A DNA stretch of 64,000 nt from CAVTWS01 sp963738445 (lineage in GTDB: Bacteria > Actinomycetota > Acidimicrobiia > Acidimicrobiales > SHLQ01), in contig CAVTWS010000011.1 of the NCBI GenBank assembly GCA_963738445.1, forward strand, positions 434,001 to 498,000. Direction: 5' to 3'. Shown one piece after another: positions 35,341-43,363 of this stretch. The stretch's first letter is position 1. Each line of letters begins with the position of its first letter. Made by a program: the position numbers and the translations under genes. Below the pieces are notes generated by a model. It did no database searches and was not told the DNA's origin. It saw only the letters and a list, made by a program, of their open reading frames with translations.

Positions 35341-36000
35341 ACGACTCAGCGACGATGAGCCCGACCAGCGCGAAATGGCACACCGTGGCCACGACGGTGA
35401 AGGCGTGCCAGACCTCGTGGTACCCGAACACGTTGGCCACGGGTTCGGTCGCTTGCGCACGAGCACGGGCAGACCGGTCGTGTAGGCGAGCCCGCCGGCG
35501 ATCAGGAGGATGAACTGCAGGGTCGACATCCGGTTGAAGATCGGGGGCAGGGCGGCCACGGCCGCCCACCCGATCAGCGGGTACAACATGTAGCGCAGCC
35601 GCGGCAGCCGGTCGAAGGCCGCCGTCTTCAACACGATGCCGGCCAGGGCCAAGGTGCCCACGAACGACAGCAACGGAATCCCCCAGGCCGGTGGCAACAC
35701 CAGCAGGCACAACGGGGTGTAGGTGCCGGCGATCAACACGAAGATCATCGAGTGATCGAGGCGTTGCATGATTCGACGGGCCCGAGGCGACCGGGCCAGG
35801 CGGTGGTAGGCGGCCGAGGTGCCGAACAGGGCGACGACACTGCCGGCATAGATCGAGGCGCCGACCCGGGCCGCCGTGTGGCCGGCGCTGAGGATGAGCA
35901 GCACGCCCGCCGGCACGGCGAACAGCGCAGTCCAGGTGTGGAGATGGCCGCGCAATCGGGGCCGGATCTCGAGGTCCGGGTCGGTCGCGATCGTCTCCAT
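35339..36000 (-). CDS. Hemolysin III family (PAQR-like) membrane protein, frame-broken near 35445
   Basis: From ATG 36000: RGHLHTWTALFAVPAGVLLI, AGSVVALFGTSAAYHRL, RIMQRLDHSMIFVLIAGTYT with the metal-ligand-type H and D residues, then five further helices. The final conserved part, FGYHEVWHAFTVVATVCHFA with two histidines, lies in another frame after VLVRKRPNP; a one-base indel near 35445 joins them. The corrected length is about 220 residues with seven helices, right for the HlyIII/YqfA family, whose bacterial role is not settled. Confidence 0.85.
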
Positions 36001-36006
36001 AGGTCG

Positions 36007-36012
36007 ACGGTA
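36007..36012 (-). promoter_or_regulatory. Putative -10 element for a leaderless hemolysin III mRNA
   Basis: TACCGT on the minus strand ends 6 bases before ATG 36000, with no Shine-Dalgarno sequence between. Confidence 0.35.
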
Positions 36013-36052
36013 CCCCCGTCATGAGTCAAGGGGGCTTCGGGGAGATGACTAT

Positions 36053-36433
36053 TCAGCGTTCCTCGTCGCTACGGACGACGCAGAACTCGTTGCCCTCGGG
36101 GTCGGCCAGCACCATCCAGCCCGTGCCGTCGGGACGGCGCCGGTCGTCGAGCGGCCGGGCACCGAGCGCCACCACCCGCTCGATCTCGGCATCTCGTCGC
36201 CGATCCGTCGGCACCAGATCCAGATGCAGCCGGTTCTTCACCTGACGCGGGTCGGGCACCTCGATGAACAGCAACCGGTGCCCGGAGACAGGGTCGACGA
36301 TCTCGCACTCCTCGTGCCCCGGCTCGTTCGCGTCGCCCGGGGCGTCGGTGTAGCCGAGGACCTGCTTCCACCAGGTGGACAGCGCGAACGCGTCCTCGCA
36401 GTCGAACGTCGTGTGACCGATCCGGCTCGCCAT
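36053..36433 (-). CDS. VOC superfamily (glyoxalase-like) protein
   Basis: 126 residues from ATG 36433. The single VOC unit reads IGHTTFDCEDAFALSTWWKQ, then HRLLFIEVPDPRQVKNRLHL and WMVLADPEGNEFCVV. The N-terminal H, the H in N-R-L-H-L-D and the E in P-E-G-N-E-F are in metal-ligand positions of the glyoxalase fold. Proteins with this K-N-R-x-H-L-D and D-P-E-G-N-E-F pattern are abundant in actinobacteria; most have no assigned substrate and some confer resistance to small toxins. It diverges from the ABC exporter genes. Confidence 0.85.
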   Translation of the reverse strand: MASRIGHTTFDCEDAFALSTWWKQVLGYTDAPGDANEPGHEECEIVDPVSGHRLLFIEVPDPRQVKNRLHLDLVPTDRRRDAEIERVVALGARPLDDRRRPDGTGWMVLADPEGNEFCVVRSDEER

Positions 36434-36525
36434 GACGCCAGTCTCGCGCCGCTCGGACCGGAAGCGGTCGGCTGCCGACCAAAGCCCCTTTCGCGTTCGC
36501 TCGTCCACCTGGCAGGCTGTGCGCT

Positions 36526-37221
36526 ATGACGACGCTGCTCCAGGCGGAAGCGGTCACGAAGGTGTACCGCACCGGCGCCGAGGAAGTGGTGGCCCTGCGG
36601 TCGCTCGACCTCGTGATCGACGAAGGTGAGTACGTCGCCGTGATGGGCCCCTCCGGATCGGGCAAGACCACCCTGCTCAACTGCCTGTCGGGCCTGGATG
36701 ACATCGACGGCGGGCGGGTCATGCTCGACGGCCAGAGCCTCCACGAGCAGGCCGACGCCGATCGCACGCGCGGTCGGGCCGGAGCGATGGGCTTCATCTT
36801 CCAGGCCTTCAACCTCATCCCGGTGATGACGGCGGTCGAGAACGTCGAGCTCCCCCTCCTGCTGGCTGGCCGGCCGGGGAGCGAGGCCCGCCAGCGCGCG
36901 GCCGAGACGATGGAGCGGGTCGGGCTCGGTCACCGGTTGCATCACCGGCCCAACGAGCTGTCCGGTGGTGAACAGCAACGCGTCACCATCGCCCGTGCGT
37001 TGGCCGGACGGCCTCGTCTGGTCTGGGCTGACGAACCGACCGGGGCGCTCGACACCGAGACGGCCGGCGCCGTCATGGCGCTCCTGTCCGAGCTCCACGC
37101 CGAGGGGTTGACCCTCGTCCTCGTCACCCATGACGACGAGATCGGGGCGGCGGCACCCCGCCTCGTGCGCATGCGCGACGGAGCGCTGATGTCCGACACC
37201 CGCCGGTCGACCGAGGCCTGA
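36526..37221 (+). CDS. ABC transporter ATP-binding protein (MacB/LolD type)
   Basis: 231 residues from ATG 36526. Complete nucleotide-binding domain: Walker A GPSGSGKTT, Q-loop FQAFNLIPVMTAVENV, signature LSGGEQQR, Walker B LVWADEPTGALD and the switch His in VTHDDE. The A-F-N-L-I-P-x-x-T-x-x-E-N-V stretch is characteristic of the MacB/LolD/FtsE branch. It powers the FtsX-type permease encoded 7 bases downstream. Substrates of such exporters range from lipoproteins to peptides and cannot be told here. Confidence 0.93.
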   Translation: MTTLLQAEAVTKVYRTGAEEVVALRSLDLVIDEGEYVAVMGPSGSGKTTLLNCLSGLDDIDGGRVMLDGQSLHEQADADRTRGRAGAMGFIFQAFNLIPVMTAVENVELPLLLAGRPGSEARQRAAETMERVGLGHRLHHRPNELSGGEQQRVTIARALAGRPRLVWADEPTGALDTETAGAVMALLSELHAEGLTLVLVTHDDEIGAAAPRLVRMRDGALMSDTRRSTEA

Positions 37222-37228
37222 GGCCATC

Positions 37229-40096
37229 ATGGCGATCGCCGTCGTCCTCATCTTGTCGCTGCCGTTCGTCGTGGTGCTGCTGACCCGACCGGTCGACCGC
37301 CGACTGGCGCTGCGCTACCCGCGTCGCCGCCCCATCGAGGCCCTGCTCGTCGTGCTCGGCGCCCTCCTCGGCACCGGGATCATCACCGGATCACTGGTGG
37401 TCGGCGACACGATCGACCGCTCGATCCGCGCCCAGGCCTACGACCAGCTCGGCCCGATCGACGAGCTGGTCTCGGTCAGCGGTCTCGAGGAGGGGGCCGC
37501 CGTCGCCGAGCAGCTCGTCGGAGGGTTGTCCTCCCCGGACATCGACGGTGTGCTCACCTTCGCGACCGCACCTGCCGCGGCGACCGGTGCCGGACCGGCC
37601 GCGCTCGGGCAGCCGAGAGCCCAGATCCTCGAGGTCGACTTCGACGCCGCCCATGCGTTCGGAGGTGACCCGGACACCGTCGGCATCAGTGGCGACACAC
37701 CCGCCACCGGGCGGGCGGCGATCACCACCGATCTCGCCCACCGGCTCGCCATCGGAATCGGCGACGGCCTCGTCGTGTACGCGTACGGCCAGACCGTCGA
37801 TCTCACCGTGGACCGGATCCTGCCCCGAACCGGGGTCGCCGGGTTCTGGGCGATCGACGGCCGGCAGCAGTCCTACAACGTCCTCGTCGGCCCCGGAGTT
37901 CTGGCCGAGCTGGTGGCGGGGGCGCCGGCGGCGGCCACCGCCGAGCCGCCCATCGTGCACACCGCGGTGTCGAACGCCGGGGGCGTCGAAGGCGGCGCCG
38001 AGCGGACCGAGGAGGTCACCGCGCTCATCGAGCAACAGCTCGACACGGTCGGCGCTCGCGTGCAGCCGGTCAAGCAGGACATGCTCGACATCGCCGCGGA
38101 GACCGCCGATGCCCTCACCCAGCTCTACTTCACGCTCGGCATGTTCGCCGTCGCCGCCGGCATCTTGCTACTCGTCAACATCTTCGTGATGCTCACCGAC
38201 GACCGTCGCAGCGAGATGGGCATGATGCGGGCGCTCGGTCTCCGCCGGTTCCCGCTGGTGCGGGCGTACGCCGCCGAAGGGTGGCTCTACTCGCTGCTCG
38301 GCGCCGTGCTCGGGGCGGCGCTGGGCATCGGCTTCGGCTGGGTGATCTCGTGGCGGGCTGAGGAGATCCTCAGCAGCGGCGACGAGCTCTACGCCCTCGA
38401 TTTCACGTTCGCCTGGACGATGCGCACCGTCCTGCGGGGGGCGGCGATCGGCTTCGTGATCAGCCTCGCCACCATCGTCGCCACCAGCGCCCGGGTGAGC
38501 CGACTCAACATCATCGCCGCCATCCGTGACCTCCAACCGGTGCGCCGGGCCCGTCCCCGGCGGCGCATGGCATGGTTCGGCGCGACCTCGATCGTGATCG
38601 GTGCGTTGTGGACCTTCGCCGGGCTGACCGCACCCGATGCCTACGGAACCATCATCGGGCCCATGCTCGTCGGCGTCGGCCTGATCCCGATCCTGGGACG
38701 AGTGATCCCGGTCCGCCTGGTGACGGTCGTCGTTTCCGTGGCGGTCCTGGCGTGGGGCACGACCTTTCCGTGGGCCTTGGGTGCCCTCGACATCGAGGTC
38801 AGCATCCCGATCTTCCTCGTGCAGGGCATCGCCATGGCCACCGCCGCCGTGACCGTCGTGTCGATCTTCCAGGAGCGGATCGGCCACACCCTGGCCCGGA
38901 TCACGGGCGGCTCGCTGCCCGTCCGCCTCGGGCTCGCGTACCCGGTCGCCAAGCGCTTCCGCACCGCGATGACCCTCGGCATGTTCGCCATCGTGGTCCT
39001 GACGCTCGTGTACATCGCCATGTTGTCGCACATGTTCCAGGGCCAGGTCGACGAGATCACCGCCGACCTGTCCGGCGGTTTCGGTGTCGTCGTCACGTCG
39101 AACCCCAGCGATCCCGTCCCGGTCGCCGAGCTGGCGGCCCGCCCCGGGGTCACCGCAGTGGCCCCGCTCACCTACAGCACGGCGGAGTTCACGCGATCCG
39201 GCGAGTCCGAGTCCATCGCCTGGCCCGTCACCGGGTTCGGCCCGGAGCTGGCGGCGGCGCCACTCACCATGCAGGACCTCGGCGGTTACCGGTCGAACCG
39301 CGACGCCTTCGGCGCCGTGCTGGACGACCCGAGCCTGGTGATCGTGGACGAGTTCTTCCTCATGAGCGGCGCCGGGCCGCCCGCCGGTTCGCTCGATGTC
39401 GGCGACGTCATCACCATGACCGATCCCGTCTCGGGACGGTCGACCTCGTTGACCGTCGCGGCCTTGGCCGAGGCGGACTTCCTGTTCGCCGGTGCGTACG
39501 TCTCGGACGACGCGTACGCCGAGGTGTTCGGCGACCGCGCCGTGCCGTCGCGCTACTACGTCGGGACCGACGACGCCGCCGGCGCGGGCGGCGAGGCGCT
39601 GGCCGACGACATCCGCCGGGCGTTCGTCAGCAACGGCGCCGACGCCGACACGGTCCGGGCCCAGGTCGAGACCCTACAGGCGCAGAACACCGGGTTCTTC
39701 ACGCTGATGCAGCAGTTCGTCGGGGTGGGGCTGATCGTGGGGACCGCCGGCATCGGCGTGATCATGGTTCGGGCCGTGCGCGAGCGGCGGCGGGAGGTCG
39801 GCGTCCTGCGCTCGCTCGGGTTCCAGTCCCGGGCCGTCGCCCGAGCGTTCCTGATCGAGGCCGGATTCGTGGCGATCGAAGGGGTGGCCATCGGGGTCGC
39901 CGTGGCCCTCATCGGGACGTACGGGCTCGTATCGAGCGGGCAGAACTTCACCGAGGGCTTCCACTGGAGCGTGCCCGTGAGCAGCCTGGCGATCATCGTG
40001 GCCATCGCCGTCGTCACCTCGATCCTGGCGGCGCTGTGGCCGGCGGTGCGGGCGTCGAGGATCCGCCCGGCGGCGGCGCTACGGATCGCCGATTGA
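37229..40096 (+). CDS. FtsX-like ABC transporter permease
   Basis: 955 residues from ATG 37229. This is the duplicated layout of large actinobacterial MacB-like permeases: an N-terminal membrane helix, an extracytoplasmic domain of about 230 residues, an FtsX domain of three helices (FAVAAGILLLVNIFVML, then RSEMGMMRALGLRRFPLVRA as the coupling segment), a middle set of helices, a second helix and extracytoplasmic domain, and a second FtsX domain (IGVIMVRAVRERRREVGVLR, SLGFQSRAV). Acting with the preceding ATPase it should form a mechanotransmission-type exporter or a lipoprotein/peptide extractor. The gene is intact throughout, unlike many neighbours. Confidence 0.9.
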   Translation: MAIAVVLILSLPFVVVLLTRPVDRRLALRYPRRRPIEALLVVLGALLGTGIITGSLVVGDTIDRSIRAQAYDQLGPIDELVSVSGLEEGAAVAEQLVGGLSSPDIDGVLTFATAPAAATGAGPAALGQPRAQILEVDFDAAHAFGGDPDTVGISGDTPATGRAAITTDLAHRLAIGIGDGLVVYAYGQTVDLTVDRILPRTGVAGFWAIDGRQQSYNVLVGPGVLAELVAGAPAAATAEPPIVHTAVSNAGGVEGGAERTEEVTALIEQQLDTVGARVQPVKQDMLDIAAETADALTQLYFTLGMFAVAAGILLLVNIFVMLTDDRRSEMGMMRALGLRRFPLVRAYAAEGWLYSLLGAVLGAALGIGFGWVISWRAEEILSSGDELYALDFTFAWTMRTVLRGAAIGFVISLATIVATSARVSRLNIIAAIRDLQPVRRARPRRRMAWFGATSIVIGALWTFAGLTAPDAYGTIIGPMLVGVGLIPILGRVIPVRLVTVVVSVAVLAWGTTFPWALGALDIEVSIPIFLVQGIAMATAAVTVVSIFQERIGHTLARITGGSLPVRLGLAYPVAKRFRTAMTLGMFAIVVLTLVYIAMLSHMFQGQVDEITADLSGGFGVVVTSNPSDPVPVAELAARPGVTAVAPLTYSTAEFTRSGESESIAWPVTGFGPELAAAPLTMQDLGGYRSNRDAFGAVLDDPSLVIVDEFFLMSGAGPPAGSLDVGDVITMTDPVSGRSTSLTVAALAEADFLFAGAYVSDDAYAEVFGDRAVPSRYYVGTDDAAGAGGEALADDIRRAFVSNGADADTVRAQVETLQAQNTGFFTLMQQFVGVGLIVGTAGIGVIMVRAVRERRREVGVLRSLGFQSRAVARAFLIEAGFVAIEGVAIGVAVALIGTYGLVSSGQNFTEGFHWSVPVSSLAIIVAIAVVTSILAALWPAVRASRIRPAAALRIAD

Positions 40097-40121
40097 CGCC
40101 GGTGCACCGCCTCGCCGAAGG

Positions 40122-41474
40122 TCAGGAATCGGGCCCGGCGCCGAAGTGGCCGAGCTGGCCGGCCAGGATCGGGACGGGCTCGTCCGGATCCTGGTCGGTT
40201 GCCGCCGGAACCGCCGAGCGGTCGAGCCACGGTTGCACGGAGCGCGCCAACGCCCGGCTCATCGACTCGGGCAGGGGTGCCGCGTCGACGATGACGTCGT
40301 CGAGGCGGCGGCGTTCGGACACGAACACGACGCCGGGTGGCGGGGCACCGGAGTTGGGATCGTGGCCTGGTGGCTGGTGTCCCCCGGGCCGGGGCCGGTG
40401 AGCGAGCGTCTCGATCGTACGCACGATCTCGGCCCGAGCCCGGGGACTCCGAGGTGCCCGATTGACGACCGGGAGCAGGCGGTCCGGCGCCACGCCGAAC
40501 TCCCGGAGATCGTCGAGCACACGAACGAGCGAGTGCAGGCCCTTGCAGCTCGCATCACCGACGACGGCGACCAGATCGGCCCGCGCCACCGTGGACCGGG
40601 CCAACAGGTTGCGATCCTCGACATCGACTGAGCCGGTGGTCGCCTCACCATCGACATCGGCATCCACGTCGGCCACCACCAACCGGTAGCTGGAAACCAG
40701 CGTGTCGAGGGCCGCTTCGAGAGCCCGAGGCCTCAGCGCGGTCCAGTCACGAGGTCGGCGCAGCCCCAGCAGCAGGTGGTATCCGCGCTCGTCGACGTCG
40801 TGGACGAGGCGCCGCAGGCCTGCGCCGTCGGGCCGGCCGGTGCGGTGAGCCTCGACCAGCTCCTGGATCCCGGGCACGATGTCACGGCCGTCGTGGAGCA
40901 TGGCGAGGTCGGCGCGAAGGGCCAGATCGGCGAGCAGCACCAGCCCGCGGTCCCGAGCATCGCGGGCCCGGCCCTGAGCGAGCGCCATGGCGATAGTGGA
41001 GCGCCCCGTGCCCGGTGATCCGGTGACGGCGATCAGGTGGCCCCGCCACCGGCCAGGAACGGGGTCGCGATCGGTGACCAGTTGCAGCGCCGACAGGTCG
41101 ACGCGATCGATGGGCCGGGCCGACGCGTGGAGCGCCGCGAGCAGATCGGCCGGTTCGAATCCGTCGGTGAGCACGGCCGCCGCACCGAGCGCGGCCCAGT
41201 TGCGGTTGGTGCGGCCATCGTCGACGACGACCACCGACGCGCCAACCGAACGTGCGCAGTCGACCAGGTCGCGATCGAGGCGGGGGAGGGCGGAGTCGAC
41301 GATGACGGCACTGAAGGGTCGCCCCGCGGCCAGACGGGCGCGGAGCTCGTCCGGGCTCACGCAGCGGACGAAGTCGACGGGAACCACCGCCGCGGTCGAC
41401 CAGCGGCTGAGCTCACCCGACCACGACGATCGAGCGTGGGCGAGACCGAGAACGACGTACCGGTGGTCGTTCAC
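40122..41474 (-). CDS. CpaE-like MinD/ParA-type ATPase of the Tad system
   Basis: 450 residues from GTG 41474, overlapping the preceding stop (GTGA). The N-terminal third is receiver-like (FSAVIVDSALPRLDRDLVDC), as in CpaE. The second part has a P-loop-like ITGSPGTGRST-type motif (read as AVTGSPGTGRST; the usual lysine of G-K-S/T is Arg) and LVLLADLALRADLAMLHDGR, the equivalent of the D-x-D-x-x-x-G-x-x-x-x-x-L region in MinD-like ATPases, then LVVADVDADVDG. CpaE localises the pilus machinery at the cell pole. The Arg in the P-loop and the absence of a clear deviant Lys may mean weak or no ATPase activity. Its tadA partner is 12 kb away. Confidence 0.72.
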   Translation of the reverse strand: MNDHRYVVLGLAHARSSWSGELSRWSTAAVVPVDFVRCVSPDELRARLAAGRPFSAVIVDSALPRLDRDLVDCARSVGASVVVVDDGRTNRNWAALGAAAVLTDGFEPADLLAALHASARPIDRVDLSALQLVTDRDPVPGRWRGHLIAVTGSPGTGRSTIAMALAQGRARDARDRGLVLLADLALRADLAMLHDGRDIVPGIQELVEAHRTGRPDGAGLRRLVHDVDERGYHLLLGLRRPRDWTALRPRALEAALDTLVSSYRLVVADVDADVDGEATTGSVDVEDRNLLARSTVARADLVAVVGDASCKGLHSLVRVLDDLREFGVAPDRLLPVVNRAPRSPRARAEIVRTIETLAHRPRPGGHQPPGHDPNSGAPPPGVVFVSERRRLDDVIVDAAPLPESMSRALARSVQPWLDRSAVPAATDQDPDEPVPILAGQLGHFGAGPDS

Positions 41475-42235
41475 GATCCGACCCCACCGGGGAGCGACAG
41501 GGCGGCGGCCTCGGGGCTGATGGCGCCCAGAGCGAACTGCTCCTGGGAGCCCGTGGTGCGCACGACGGTGAGGTCGGCCGTGTGGGAGGCGCCGGTGACC
41601 GCCATGACCTGCGACGGGGTTGGCACCGCCAGGGTCAAGATGGCGGTATCGGCGCCCAACGCCGTGGTGTCGAGGCGATACATCACGACCACGCCGTCGT
41701 CGACGACGACGGTCGTGCGGGAGTCGTCGGTGGAGCCGACGGTCGCCAGCACGGCGACGTGTTCGCCCCGGGCCAGCGATGGCGGCGCGTGGGCGACCTG
41801 GACGGGCAGGGTCACCTCGATCCGGGCGTCCGGCGCGGCGTCCGCGATCACTCCAGCCTGGATGAGCTCGCCGGCGGCGATCGGCCCGAGCGCGACCGAC
41901 CCGATCAGGTCGTCCGGCGCGGCGAACGTGCGCGACGCGGTCGCCGGGGCGAGATCGGCACCGGTGACCGTGAGATGGGCGGAAGTCAACGTCGTTCCGG
42001 CCGCGATGTCGGTCGCCGCGATCACCGCGATGAGCTCGGGGCCGTCGGAGGGCGGGCGGCTGGCCACGAACACTCCGAGTGCCGACAGGGTCACCAGGAG
42101 TCCACCAACGACGGCTCGGGTGGATGGGAGACCCCGGAGTCTCCGAACCCTCGGCCCATCCGCGGGCGCGAAGGGCAACCATTCGTCGGCGGTCATGGTG
42201 CCGTCTCGTACTTTGTCGCTGCGTGTCGTAGCCAT
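41471..42235 (-). CDS. SAF-domain protein, CpaB/RcpC-like
   Basis: 254 residues from ATG 42235 (a second ATG at 42196 is possible). A basic cytoplasmic N-terminus precedes one membrane helix (AVVGGLLVTLSALGVFVAS). The SAF domain follows: ELIAVIAATDIAAGTTLTSA, LIGSVALGPIAAGELIQAGV, as in CpaB/FlgA-like proteins. The remainder is beta-rich (RIEVTLPVQVAHAPPSLARG, HVAVLATVG). CpaB/RcpC acts at the cell envelope in Flp pilus assembly. It overlaps the CpaE-like gene, forming a two-gene unit divergent from the HTH_17 gene. Confidence 0.8.
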   Translation of the reverse strand: MATTRSDKVRDGTMTADEWLPFAPADGPRVRRLRGLPSTRAVVGGLLVTLSALGVFVASRPPSDGPELIAVIAATDIAAGTTLTSAHLTVTGADLAPATASRTFAAPDDLIGSVALGPIAAGELIQAGVIADAAPDARIEVTLPVQVAHAPPSLARGEHVAVLATVGSTDDSRTTVVVDDGVVVMYRLDTTALGADTAILTLAVPTPSQVMAVTGASHTADLTVVRTTGSQEQFALGAISPEAAALSLPGGVGS

Positions 42236-42282
42236 CTGCACAGAAGTTTGGCAAGAAACCACGACGTGTATCAAGAGTCGGC

Positions 42283-42288
42283 TACTCT
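42283..42288 (+). promoter_or_regulatory. Putative -10 element for a leaderless HTH_17 mRNA
   Basis: TACTCT ends 7 bases before ATG 42296; there is no Shine-Dalgarno sequence. A TTGATA on the other strand in the same 60-base divergent interval could be the -35 of the CpaB-like gene. Confidence 0.4.
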
Positions 42289-42295
42289 TTTCTCC

Positions 42296-42526
42296 ATGGT
42301 CACCCCAGCTGAGTGGATGAGTACCGCCGAAGCGGCAAAGCACCTGGGCATCACGCCCCGCACGCTGTACCGGTTCATCGACGAGGGGCAGCTCCCCGCC
42401 TACCGGTTTGGTCGGGTCATCCGGCTGAAGCGCAACGAGGTCGACACGTTTGTCGAATCGTGCCGTATCGAACCGGGGACGCTCGAGCACCTCTATCCCG
42501 AAACGGTCGCCCAGCGCGAGTCCTGA
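42296..42526 (+). CDS. Small HTH_17 (excisionase/MerR-like helix) DNA-binding protein
   Basis: 76 residues from ATG 42296. The core is WMSTAEAAKHLGITPRTLYR, FIDEGQLPAYRFGRVIRLKR, a winged-helix of the HTH_17 type used by excisionases and by the actinobacterial BldC-like regulators. No integrase or attachment site is nearby, so a regulatory role is favoured. The divergent arrangement over 60 bases with the CpaB/CpaE-like genes suggests it may control them or itself; that is inference. Confidence 0.82.
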   Translation: MVTPAEWMSTAEAAKHLGITPRTLYRFIDEGQLPAYRFGRVIRLKRNEVDTFVESCRIEPGTLEHLYPETVAQRES

Positions 42527-42591
42527 TCCAGGCCCACCAATTCGGTTGAACTCGCGGCGACAGCGACTCGCGCGCCCGGGCAAGAGTCGGT

Positions 42592-43176
42592 TCAGCCGAC
42601 CAGCTTCACGTGGCTGATCGCCCCCAGGGCCACGTAGGCGCTGTCACGGCCGGGACCATCGACGAGCAACCGCAGGACATCGAGGCCGGAACCGGCCAGC
42701 TCGCCGGCCATCGATTCGCCGCCTTCGAGCATCACCGTCACCCGTGGTCGGTCGCCGGCGAGGACCATCAGCACCGTCGCCAGATCCACGTCGGACTCCG
42801 GTCGGCGGTCGCCGGTCGTCGCGGCGCCACCGGGATCCGAGCGCACCGACGTGACGGCGACGAGAGGCACCACGATGTCGCCCCGCCCCGTCTCGATGAC
42901 GACGACGTTCGCCCCGATCAGCGACAGGCGGCCTCGATGGCTGCTGCCCGAGCGGTCCGACAGCACGATGGGCCGGCCTCGCTCGGCCAGGTCGAGCAGC
43001 ACCCCGACGAGGGACGACTGCTCCTCGGCCTGGCGCCGCAACCACCATTGGCGTCGGCGCTCGGTCGCTGCGTCATCGACCCGGGCATCGGCGAGCCACG
43101 TCAGCAACCGATCGGCGACCCGGGCGGAGCCGAGCACCGGGGCGTCGTCGCCCCCAGGTCGGGCACCGGTCGTCAT
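42592..43176 (-). CDS. Hypothetical protein with two Sm-like segments
   Basis: 194 residues from ATG 43176. Two segments share a pattern of short beta strands: RGRLSLIGANVVVIETGRGD followed by IVVPLVAVTSVR, and MAGELAGSGLDVLRLLVDGP followed by YVALGAISHVKLV. Both follow the G-x-L-x-x-x-G-x-D/N-x-x-x-L ... V-x-L-x-x-I-x-x-V form of Sm-like folds. The N-terminal 70 residues are helical and Arg-rich (ERRRQWWLRRQAEEQSSLVG). I cannot name a family. It converges on the HTH_17 gene with 65 bases between. Confidence 0.55.
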   Translation of the reverse strand: MTTGARPGGDDAPVLGSARVADRLLTWLADARVDDAATERRRQWWLRRQAEEQSSLVGVLLDLAERGRPIVLSDRSGSSHRGRLSLIGANVVVIETGRGDIVVPLVAVTSVRSDPGGAATTGDRRPESDVDLATVLMVLAGDRPRVTVMLEGGESMAGELAGSGLDVLRLLVDGPGRDSAYVALGAISHVKLVG

Positions 43177-43243
43177 GAACCACCGACCGTACCGACCGCG
43201 TTCCTGCCGGCACCTGAGTCGAGCGGCCCGTTCACCAGCGGCC

Positions 43244-43351
43244 GTCGGGGATCCCTCCCCGCCATCGAGCGTCGGGGATCCCTCCCCGCCATCGAGCGTC
43301 GGGGATCCCTCCCCGCCATCGAGCGTCGGGGATCCCTCCCCGCCATCTAGC
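43244..43351. repeat. 27-bp minisatellite, four units, immediately upstream of phoH
   Basis: Four tandem 27-base units; units 1-3 are identical and unit 4 has one G-to-T change. Each unit holds GGGGATCCCTCCCC, which can form a short GGGGA/TCCCC hairpin. There is no spacer between units. The single change in unit 4 creates TAGCGT (43348-43353), a T-A-N-N-N-T -10-like element 10 bases before the phoH ATG at 43364. Confidence 0.95.
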
Positions 43352-43363
43352 GTGGTGGAACAC

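Noticed and set aside
42296..42526. Excisionase of an integrated element
   Set aside because: No integrase, attachment repeat or phage-like gene is nearby, and the flanking genes are chromosomal. A regulator of the HTH_17 type is preferred.
43244..43351. CRISPR-like array
   Set aside because: Four 27-bp units follow one another directly with no spacers, and no cas gene is near. It is a tandem minisatellite.
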